From: Symbiodinium natans
Lineage: Eukaryota; Sar; Dinophyceae; Suessiales; Symbiodiniaceae
Assembly: GCA_905221605.1 (NCBI GenBank)
Contig: CAJNDS010002301.1
Coordinates: 717,692 to 781,691 of the forward strand
Direction: 5' to 3'
Length of the DNA: 64,000 nucleotides
Part shown: piece after piece, positions 1-10,800 of the stretch
How the letters are laid out: each line of letters opens with the position of its first letter
Position numbering within the stretch: the stretch's first letter is position 1
Notes under the pieces: generated by a model
What the model was told of the DNA's origin: nothing
The model's database searches: none
The model's input: the letters and a program-made list of their open reading frames with translations, nothing else
Program-made: the position numbers and the translations under genes

Positions 1-179
1 CAATTTCGGGATCTGAAATCCCAACCCTAAAGCCCTGGCCTTAACCCGACAAAAGCTAGCTTCAAAACCCCAAACCCCACCGCCGAAAGATGGGTACTGC
101 GAGTTGGAAGCCCTTAAAGGTGACAGGCTGCACACGAAGCCAAGCCCCAAACCCTAAACGCTGAGGCTCTGCAGTCGAA

Positions 180-282
180 GTCTACCCCTTGTACTAACAG
201 TCCTTAATAGGGATTGCAATTAGGGGGTACTATAATCCCTATGAAGGACTGTTAGTATGTTAGTATAAGGGCGAACATCCCA
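180..282. mobile_element. MITE-like palindromic element, family A, copy 1
   Basis: A roughly 100-bp element whose ends are inverted copies of each other. The left arm reads CCCCTTGTACTAACAGTCC and the right arm GGACTGTTAGTAT followed by AAGGGCGAACATCCCA. The centre contains AATAGGGATT facing TAATCCCTAT. It has no coding capacity. In the right arm the TTAGTAT segment is duplicated. It lies just 3' of the mitochondrial carrier gene. Other copies are near 2.8, 13.2, 25.9, 30.2, 45.5, 47.0 and 51.7 kb. Confidence 0.8.
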
Positions 283-568
283 ATGTATGCACCCAGATCC
301 GAGGCTTGAAACCCAAAGCTCCAGAGACTGAGCGCATCTTCCAATTGCATGCATGACAGATGCTTCTGCTCCGGCATCAATGAAACGCGATGCTGCAACC
401 ATCTACGAGTAGCATGACACCCGGCAATCCCCCCGCCCCCCCCCCACACCTGAACCCCAAAAGGCCCGAATTAGGCTGCAGTCCGAAACCCTGAAAACCT
501 GAAAGCCTGAAAACCTGAAAGCCTGAAAACCTGAAACCCTGAAACCCTGAAACCCTGAACCCCGAAAC

Positions 569-661
569 CTAAAGCCCTCGACCAAGACCAAGAGAAACCA
601 CGAGCCCAACCTGCTCGTAGACGCAGAAAATCAATGCAGAGCCCGGGCCAAGGCGTGCTAC
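569..661 (-). CDS. Terminal exon of the mitochondrial carrier (sixth helix and stop)
   Basis: Reads V-A-R-L-G-P-G-S-A-L-I-F-C-V-Y-E-Q and then 13 more residues to a TAG at 569-571. The RLGPG segment followed by a hydrophobic helix and Y-E is the conserved end of repeat 3 in the oxodicarboxylate carrier group. The acceptor is CTAG|G at 662-663. A GT donor after the glutamine codon is also possible, in which case one more exon would lie to the left. The in-frame stop makes the simple reading preferable. Confidence 0.8.
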   Translation of the reverse strand, partial: VARLGPGSALIFCVYEQVGLVVSLGLGRGL

Positions 662-3600
662 CTAGGGTTTTCGGGTTCAAGGTTTTAGGGGATTCGGGTT
701 TAGGGTTTCAGGGATTAGGGTGCGCGGTTTAGGGTTTAGGAGGGGTCTTGGGGGGCTTAGGGGTTAATGAGGGTTTGGGGCTTAGGGATGTGTGGGGATT
801 GCAAAATTCTTGCGAGTCTCGGGCTGTCCTGAAGGCAAAATCGTGTTCTCCTACAGGGCCAGCAGGCACCAAGGGTTTTGGGCACCTTCAGCCAAAACAA
901 CTCCCAGCAAGCACCCAACCACATGCGAGAGTGATCTCACACATGGGCTTTGCGTACCCGAGGAATAGACTGTATCATGTACAGACCCCAGAATGGGCGC
1001 ATAAGCATCAAATCGAAACCCGAAACCCTGAACCCGAATGACCAAGGACCATGCGAAAATGAAGACCTCAATCAAGCCTAAAGGTGTTGAACGCCCCCAC
1101 CTTGGCCACGTAGCCCTTGTAGAGGCCCAAGAGCCTGGCGACCAAGGCTACAGAAACCCCGAGAAACCAGAAGGTTTAGGGCTGAGGGCTTAGGATTTGG
1201 GCAATTCCCAGGGGTACCCCTTTATACCCCAAATAGAATTTGAATAGAAGCCTCTTCAAGGGACCCCCTAAAGCGTGAGCCCCTCTTTTCACCAAAACGC
1301 TTTCAATTGGGCAGTTATATCACGCTTGTATGCGGAACTTGGGGATCCCTCACTGCACAAAAACAAACATAATTATAAGGAGTATTCTAGAGAATCTCCA
1401 ACACCCTTGGGCGCTTGCAAGGGGATTCTTGGCGGGAGGTGCCTAAAACCCAAAACCCAAAAACCCAGAATACGGAACCCTAACCCTAAACACTAAACCC
1501 TAAACCCTGAACCCTAAACCCTAAGCCCTAAACCCATAGCCCATAACCCTTATATCAACCCTAAATCCGCAGCAGGGTCGCTGAGTGCCCTGCCCATCCC
1601 GCCGAACCAGTTCGGAGAGAACAGCCGGCAGGGAGGTGGGCCCAGCCGCAAATTCCTACAAACACTAGGGGGCTTAGGGTTTAGGGTTTATAGGGTTTAA
1701 GGTTTAGGGTTTAAGGGCCAATGACAAGATTTATTGAGGTTTAGTACTCGGGGTATAGGAGGCAGGGGATTTAGGGGCTAGGACGCGCAGGATCGAGTGC
1801 TTTGGGTTTGCAGCTTGAGGCTAATTTGGGGGGCTAAAAATTGTTAGAATAGGGTCTTGGGTGAGTATAGTATATATATCTATATATATATATAGGGACC
1901 ATAAGGGAATGCTATTCGTAATTCTTCCGACCCCTACATATTACATGCAGGTCTGACATCGCCGAGTAGGATAGCCCTATGGGCTCTTCTCCGCAAACGC
2001 TCTTCGTGAAATGTTGCTCCTGGAAAAAAGAACATGAAAGGGACCATGACTCCGAATCACCCAGCCCCCTCCTCCCCCTTCAACCACTGTGTCTGAAGCC
2101 ATGTGCATGCGTTGGGTTCTGGGCCTTGCCGGCAGCATGGCTGGATAAGGCGCTGGCGGCAACCACCTACCAAGCGCTGAGCACTGGATGGCCCAAGCCA
2201 GCCGAAGATTAGAAAGGGGGTGCGCTCTAAACCCTAAACCCTAAACCCTAAACCCTAAACCCTAAACCCTAAACCCTAAACCCTAAACCCTAAACTTTCT
2301 GTTTAAGTGCTTAACTGGGCAGCCTAGAGTCCTAGGGTGAATCAGTAGGGGAGGGAGGGTGGTGTAGGATTAGTTGGGCGAAATGAAAAAATCGAGGATC
2401 TACAAGAGTCACAAGAGTTCTGGGGGGCTGCTGTAGCCTACTTTCTTGATCCACGCTATTCTTGCGCATGCATGCGCGGAACCTAAACCCGCAACCCTAA
2501 ACCGTAAAACCTAAACCCTAAACCCTGAACCGTAAACCCTAAACCCTAAACCCTAAACCCTAACCCAAAAACTCTAAAATCTAGAGTCAGCAGCTTGCCT
2601 GCGAATGCGGGCAGCCTGGGATTCGAAACGCCCCAAACCCAGCAAGCGCAGCCCTAGGCACCCAAGGTACCTGTTGTCGAGTTTTGACCACATCAAACGG
2701 ATTGTTTGCGGTTGCAGCTGCACCTGGGCACAAGGAAGCATCAGCAACTCCGATGAATCCACTGCACCCCTAAACCCAAGAGTCTAAACCCTAAACTTGA
2801 GATGTTGCCCCTTCTACTAGCAGTCCTTAACAGGGGGTACTATAATCCCTTCAGGACTGTTAGTATATGGGGGAACATCCCAAGTTTCAAAACGTCAGTT
2901 AGTCTTTTTTGTTTATCTCCACCCCTGCTTGTATTTGACCCCCACCCCCCCACCCACCCACCCAACAAACAACATTCCGCGGAATATTATTCTATTCAGT
3001 TACTGGAATTATCTATGATTACAAAAGGTTGGGGCAGCTAGGTATCAGGGCAGGGGATTAGACAGGGGTGATTTTGGTTTTTGTTTGTATTCCTTTCTTA
3101 TTTATCAGGTAAAGCCGCAGAGTCTCCCCTTTCCGGTTTAGGGCTGTCTTCGAAAGCTGGGAATTTACTATGAATTGCTTAAGAACCCCCCCATAAAAGA
3201 AAACTATTCCTCCTCAGAAGGGCAATATAGGGATTATTAGTATATATATATATATATGTATTTTCTTGAGGGGGGGACGTTCTGAAGCAAATAGGATTCT
3301 AGCAAACCCTAAGAACACTTGCTCGAAAACAACTCCATGCTGAGGTCGCTGCAGCCAGCGACGAAGCCAGACAGCAAATCCTCGGTTTAGCATTGGTGTC
3401 AAACCTGCATATCCAGTAAACCCTTTCCAAGCAGCTAAACAAGCCGAGACGATGAAGCCCCTAAACCCTAAACCCTAAACCCTGAACCCCAAACCCCAAA
3501 TCCTAAAGCCTAAACGCTGAACCTGGCATGGGTCCCGTGAGGCTGCACGCATCTTTCCCTGTGTCTGCGAGAGGGCGCTCTGTCTTCAGAGAATAGTTGA

Positions 3601-4789
3601 ATAGCCTCCTTTACCTTACATGACGCCGATCTTCGTGGTTAACTCTGCCCCATGACGTCACTCCAAAGCGATCTCTTGAACCCGTGTGGCTACTTTGGGT
3701 TTAGGGTTTAGGGTTTATGGTTGGACTCAACTGATTGGCCATGATACGTGACGAATATCCAACGGAACGAAAAGCCACAGGGACAGCCGCAGCATTCCTA
3801 AGAAGGCAACCCAGCAAACTGCCGATCAGAAAGGTGGCAACTTTAGTCGTGTTCATGAGCGCCACAAAGACAAGTTGAAGCCATTCGGGGCCATCCCAGA
3901 AGGCGATCTTGAATAGAACAGCTTGCATTATGCTGATGCTTCGCTTCTTCTTGAGGAAATCCAAAGACCAGCGGATAGTAAGCAGCGCAGTCCGCTCTAC
4001 GCTCATCCTTGCATCGTCTGCAAGCATGCTAAAGGGGCTATGGCGATTAGCTATCTTCTTGTTGTAGCCAGATTTAAGCAGCAAAGAAGAGAAAGCCGAA
4101 CAAGCTCTTGGCACAACATCTGGTCGCTGGCTATGCCTGGGGCTTCCGAGCTTTGTGAGAAGACTGTGGACATGTAAGCCCTGTTCATCAAGATATTAAA
4201 AAAAAAACACAGTGCATCAAATGTTGAACGAAGTCAAGCGTTTTGGCGGCACGCCGAAACACAGTCGCCCATCTTCAGGATGTGTCAAAGGTCGGAAGGC
4301 GTTAGAGACATGCCTGGCCCCCGTAAGCCCGAAAAGCAAGCCCGAAGAACACATCACCTTGAACCGGAATCCCTAAACCCTCTAAACCTCACCCTCTAGA
4401 CCTCAGAATGCCGATAAAACCTCCCCCCCCCCCCCCCCCCCCCAAGCCGAACATTGCAGCCAAGGCTCCCAGGCTATTCGCTGTAGCCGGTCTTGGCCCT
4501 GGCAATGATAGCTCGGTTTAGGGTTTAGGGTTTAGGCTTTAGGGTTTAGGGTTCAGGATTTAGGGTTTAGGGTTTAGGGTTGGGAAAACGACTCATCGCA
4601 CGAGAAGTGGTAGCTGGTGACGGAGTGCTATCCCGCATTCTCAGCATCCCTGTATCTCCAGGTTACGACCCCAACCCCCACACAACCCCACCCCCCCCAC
4701 CCCCCCTCCCCGGTTTCTTGCTGATCTTTCACAGCAACCCTAAACCCTAAACCCTAAACCCCAAACCCTAAACCCTAAACCCTAAACCC

Positions 4790-4826
<37 letters not shown>

Positions 4827-7800
4827 CGGGCCTGAGGGGCAAACTTCTTCGTCTCGTGGAAGGCGGCGAAGTAAAAGCCTTCGGCGACGAAAGCTGCGGC
4901 TTTAGGGTTCAGGGTTAAGGGTTTAGGGTTTAGGGTTTAGGGTTTAGGGCACCCAACGCCCATTGCTGAGCTGCTAAGGCTTAGCCTGCGCGGGGCTCAG
5001 TTTTGAGAGCTTGAAGGCTTGTTTGTTGTAAGGCTTGGGGGCTTATTGCCCAAATTTTTTTCTCCAGGAATTGGGGTTCAAAGAGCTTACAGGGCTTGGA
5101 GGTTGATAGGGTTGAGGGATTCAGCCCTCTGCTGCTTGATCCGACATCCTCGACCATCGCGAGGTTTGATTCAGTATCCTTGAACCCTAAACCCTAAACC
5201 CTACACCCTAAACACTAAACACTATAAGCCCGTAAAAGTCCTAAACCCTAAACCGCCTCAAACCGTAAACCCCGACCCCTCTAGGACCCGGGCAGGAGTG
5301 GGCAGTGTGCTTTGCCACAGTAGCCCCAAGGCCGGCGTACCTCAGCTTCCATAGTTTAGCGTTTAGGGTTTAGTAAAGTTTAGGGCTTCGGGTTTGGGGT
5401 TTGGGGTTTAGGGTTTGGGGCTCAGGGTTTAGGTGTTGAGCTGCGAAAGTCAGGGCACTTTTCTTTTCTCCAGATCGCGGAAGGACTCAACACCCGCCCT
5501 AAACCCTAAACCCTAAGCCCTAAACCTCGGCCCCCAAAGCCGTCGTCTGTGCTTGTGGAATGCCATCAGAAGTCTATCACGGGCTTAGGGTTTAGGGTTC
5601 GTGAGATTTGCCGGGTTAGTACTGTAAAAGGGTGAGTCGGGATGGCACCGTTGATTGTGGGGCATGTGGCGTATTGACTCACGAAGCGGCATGCGGGATC
5701 TCAACTACCTGGCAGTCCACTACAGTACCAGCTCCAAAGAAAGATCGGCATTCCGTGACCTAAATATCAAGGAAACAAAGTCTTCGAAAGGCCCCATCCA
5801 TGAGTGCTGATGCTGGTAAACGGCCCTCACCCTTGCCTGACGAACCGCTGGCAGTTCGATCAACATGACTCCTACACTCATCGACTCCCAGCTTCCTTGC
5901 AAACTTTCACAGGTCCCATGGCTTCAATGGAGACCCGCACCTTCTTGCTGTAGCGTGGCACCGGACGGCACAGCTTTATCGAGCCTTTCCCTGCACCTTT
6001 CATGCCCAGCCCGGGTCCGGTGTCCAATCTCACTGTATCGTCCAAAACCACACCAATGGGCGCCCCGCTGTATCCAAAGTCACCATCCTCACCACACAGT
6101 TCGTCAAAACTGAGTGTCACCTTATGCGAAGCTGCATGAACAACAGTCTCTGGCAACTTCAGCTTTTTGAAGAAGTCTGGCTGATTTGTGTAACCTGACA
6201 AGTACATGCCCGCAGCATATGGATATTCGTCATCAGTCCACCACCATGCATCTTCCGATTCTTCGAAGTTCGTGTTGCCTACCTGCCATACCCAACGAAA
6301 CTCAGGTGTTTCGCGGGCAGACAGGCCATGGAATCTCATGCTCACTTCCTGGTGCTGGCCGGGCACCAACTCTTCGCAAGATATCTGGCAGGAGAATTCC
6401 CATTGATCTCCCGACGCCTGAAATGCCATGGTGCTTGGCACGTGTGGAGTGCCATGCCAAGTCTGGACAGCTTGCAGCCAGCTACGGGAGGAAGATACCA
6501 GACAGGAAATGGCTCGCCAGCAACAGAGGTCCAATATCTTCATTCTCACCTCCCAACTACGCAATAGCTCCACACGCCTCTCCATCAGGCCCGTGCAGCC
6601 TGGGTTGCTCTGAGTGGCGCAGCGTCTTACGGATTGAATGTTCAACATTTACACAGTTTGGTTCTATGATGTTCCATCCAAGAACAGCCATCTCGTCTGG
6701 AGGAACCGCATGTGATAGTCACGATGAAGCCGACAGGAATCCTACAATGTATGCGTGTGAAGATGGTCTGACCAGTACTGCCATGTGCTGCAGAACCACA
6801 TCTAACGCAAAACAAAATGATTCTGATACTAAGTTCGTATAGAGAGAGAGAGAAGGAGAGAGAAAGGCGAGAGAGAGAGAGAGAAAGGGAGAGAGAAAGA
6901 GAGAGAGAGAGAGAAGGAGTCTCACTAGTTACGTGCGGCACCATGTCTCATGATCTTGTCTGCTTGAAGATCGCCCGAGGTCTCCAACAGGGCGCTGGAC
7001 ATCGGTGGCCCGGAGACGCCCCAAACGGAATGAAGCACCATACCCAAGACCCTACAACCAAGCCATGAAACCCTAAGAGCCCCTAAAACGCCCCAAATTC
7101 AAAAGAACCCTAAGAACCCTGAAGCCCTAAAACTCCTCAAACCCTAAAGGCCCCTCCGCCCCCTAACCCCCCCACCCAAAAAAATCGCAAAAAACAAATG
7201 AAGCAACAAGCCCTGAGAGTGTCGGCTGAGGTGCAGGGATTGGATACCACCGTTTCGAACCATAGCCTGGCTTTGGCTGGATGAGTCTTCTAGTTACAGG
7301 GCTTGTAGGGTATAGGCTTGTAAAGGGGTTCATAGGGTCTATAGGGTTTTTAGGGTTTAAAGGGTCAAAAAGGGTTTTACGGGGTTTATTAGGGGGGAGG
7401 TTTTAGGGATGGTTTCGGGATTTTCGAGGTTTTGGGCTGACGCCTTCGAGGGTTGGGTGTCCGATCTCGAGGAAACCCTCCGTCCCAACTTAGGCAAGAG
7501 CATGCGTTCTGAGTGAAATGAAACACTCAGGATGCCATGGGGTAGAGGGCTTCCCCTCACAAACTAGGCCTAAATTTGAACCCGAACCATCCCACCCCCA
7601 CCCCCACCTTCACAGCACCAGAAGCGCATCCCTGCTGGAATCTCCAATCCTTCCAAGCCCCTCGCCTGCGCGAAGGCCACAGTACCAGTGGCCGCCTTTC
7701 CGGCTGCCTCGCATGGCATGGCAATTGCTTCGATACCCCCCGAGGTGTGGATCACCAGCCCAAACCCAGAACCCTAACTCCCTGAGCCATGAAGCACTTT

Positions 7801-10800
7801 GGGGCATGTGCTCCCCAAACCCTAAAGTCCTAAACCCCGAATCTACCACCCTTTAAACCTTAAACTCTAAACCCTAAACCCTAGCACTTTGGGACTGAAA
7901 GCTCCTTTTGGGAGAGAGGGGGGGCCTTCTCGCTCTGCATGCCGATCTTGATGCACTCCAGCGGCGTGATGATGCATGCCTGACTCCGGCGAAGCCAATG
8001 ACATAGGAGTCCCAACAAAGTGAACTCACATCCTGCTCTTCTATAACCCATAGCTGTGTGTCATAGCAATCTTTCCCTTACAGGCCCTAGATAGTGGCAG
8101 AAACAACTTCATCTAGCTGGGTTCATGATTTATAGGGCTCAGGGTGTCCTTCCTGCTTTGGTGTTTGTGAGAGATCCAAGAAGGCCCCGCAAGGAAGGCG
8201 AGGCGATGGGTTCAAGGGCGTTAGAGGTTTATCGTGTTCTGGGCTTGGAGAGGGAGAACCGAAAATCAGGATATTGAGGGTTTAGGGTTTAGTAGCTTCT
8301 AGGTCTTAACCTTTAAGCAATCAAGGCTGAAGGCTGCAGCCTCTCCATCTCAAGAATACGTCGCCCTAAACCCTAAACCCTAAACCGTAAACCGTAAACC
8401 CTAAACCCTAAACCCTAAACTTTAAACCCTAAACCCGAAACCCTCCCACTCTTGTGCAGCCGGCGCCTCGGCAGCACCGGCCATGCCTCCCGCCCCAAGG
8501 CTGTGCACAAAGGGCGCCTTTGGTCCATGGAGGGTTTAGGGTTTAGGGTTTAGGGTTTAGGGTTTAGGGTTTAAGGTTTAAGGTTTGGGGTTGCTGGGTG
8601 TTGGTGCGCTTACATGTCCTGCATGCTCCTGGAGGCTGCGCCTCCTTATGGAAGCCTGCATCCTGATCTTGATCCTCCTCGCTAGATGTCCCGACCCAGC
8701 GCACGCAACCAGCACCAAATATGGCAGCAACACCAGGCTCCCAAAAGGCATGACAAATCCAAACAGCTACTCTCTCAACCCTCAACTCACAACCCTAAAC
8801 CCCAAAACCGTTGACTCCTTTGCGCCCTTCGAACCAGGAGTTGCTGTACTCGCACACCGATCCCGAGATGGATCCCCGCGACCAGACTTCTCAGCGCCTT
8901 CGACTTCTCTCCCTTCCACAGGCAAGAGATGAAGGCGTCGTAGAAAACCTCGGCTGCGCTCTCTACTGTAAGCGCTTCCTTTTGTAATCGTCTCCTCCTT
9001 ACCCAAGGTTTCAGCTATTTTTGAGGGGTCAAATCTTATGAGGATTCCGAGGAGAAAACGTGGGCTTAGAACTACGTTCCCAGCTGTGTCTTGGGGGAGG
9101 GGGTGAGGGTTTAGCTTAAACTTTGAGAGGCTGAAGGGCAAAGGCTTCGATTCTCAACTCGACCTTTCGAAATTCCTGCTCTTCAGCCTCCTTCACATCG
9201 GTAAAGGCTTCAGCGAGCCCATCGAGCAGTTCAGAAGACTACCCAAAGCCAGACCCTCCTCTCTCTGCCAGAGGTGTGCTCATCAAGCTCCGAGCACGCG
9301 GCAAACTTGAACCCTCTGCGGGGGATCACCTGAGTGAGACATAGCAAAAGGGAAACATGGCAAGTGATGAGCCTGAAGGCCACAAATCCGTGTTCGAAGT
9401 TGCGATGCCTTTGGCGGATCCTCCGCACAGGGGTTCTGTGTCGCTTGCAGCTGCAAACATTACCTACACGAGCTCTGCAGACTCAGTCTATAGTAGAACA
9501 GTTTCCATAAACCCTAAACCCTAAACCCTGAACCCTAAACCCTGAACCCTGAACCCTGAACCCTAAACCCATCCCCAGTAACGGCCAAGCCTTGCTGGGC
9601 ACCCCCGCGACGCAGAGGCCGGGCACAAAACCGCGCCAGAGCCCCAGAAGGCCTTTCAAGAAAGACACCAGAACGAAGAGAGAGGTTTAGGGTGCAGGGT
9701 TTAGGGTTTAGGGCAAGTATAGTACTCCAAAGCCCAGTTCAACAAGGGACTCTATGCAAGGGCCCATACTCCGGATGCTTTACTTAGGGCTTCCCCACAT
9801 GGCCGTAAGACTCACAGTAGCATCCCAGAGGTGTTCAGTTCTAGAACCTTGCAACCCTAAACCCTAGCCCTAAACCCTAAACCCTAAACCCTAAACCCTA
9901 AAATACACCCTAAACCCTAAACCCTAACCCCCCAACAAAAACAGTGAACCCAAGCTTTCAAGCACATGTCGCGGCCTTCAGCTCGGCAAATGCCTCGCAC
10001 GGCAGCCATGGTTCCCTTGCACAAGGGCAAAAGCTGAGGTTTAGGGTTTAGGGTTTAGGGTTTAGGGTTTAGGATTTAGGATGTAGGGTTTAGGGTTTGG
10101 GGTTGAAGGTTTGGGTTTAGGGTTTAGGGCTACTGCTTCCTCAATGTAATGGCACGCGAAAAGAATGTACATCCCGAAGGCCTGCCAGATTAGCGCTGCC
10201 ACAACACATGCAGCCCAACTTCTCTGAAAGCCCCTGAGCCCCTGCGCCATGGCACTAAACTCACTAAGCCTTTAAACTGGACCTTGAAACTCCTAGACAA
10301 GCTAAACCCCAAAACCCTAAACCCCAAAAAACTCTGAACCCTAAAACCCTGGACCCTCACAAGGCCCCCAAAACCCTGAACCCTAAAACGCTGAACCCTA
10401 AGACCCCCGAAACCCTGAACCTCAAAACCCCTGAAGACCCCAACAATCCAAAGCCTTCGACGCCCAGATGCGAGACACCCACACCCCAGAAGGGCCTGAA
10501 AGTTGTCGCCGCTCTTCACACCCTGGCCCTGCGTGTTCGTTGGGTTGAGGGTTTAGGGCTTCGGGTTTAGGATTGAGGGCTTAGGGTTTAGCAGGGTTTA
10601 TCGGGCTTAGGGTTGGTAGGGCTTAGGGGTTGAAAGGGTTAGTAGGGTTTAAGTTTAAGGTTAGGGGGCCAGGGTTTATGTTCTAGGGTGAACACCTGGA
10701 GTTAACTCATGCCATTTATCCCACCCCCTTCATGCAGCTCCTCTGCTATCTCCATCTTAGGTGTCATGGCTGGTGTCCTGGATGATGCTGGTTGGCTTAC

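Noticed and set aside
10062-10250. Hydrophobic minus-strand frame (L-I-W-Q-A-F-G-M-Y-I-L-F) as a carrier helix
   Set aside because: It resembles a carrier helix, but it lies between exons 3 and 4, which already join in phase, so including it would break the order of the repeat.
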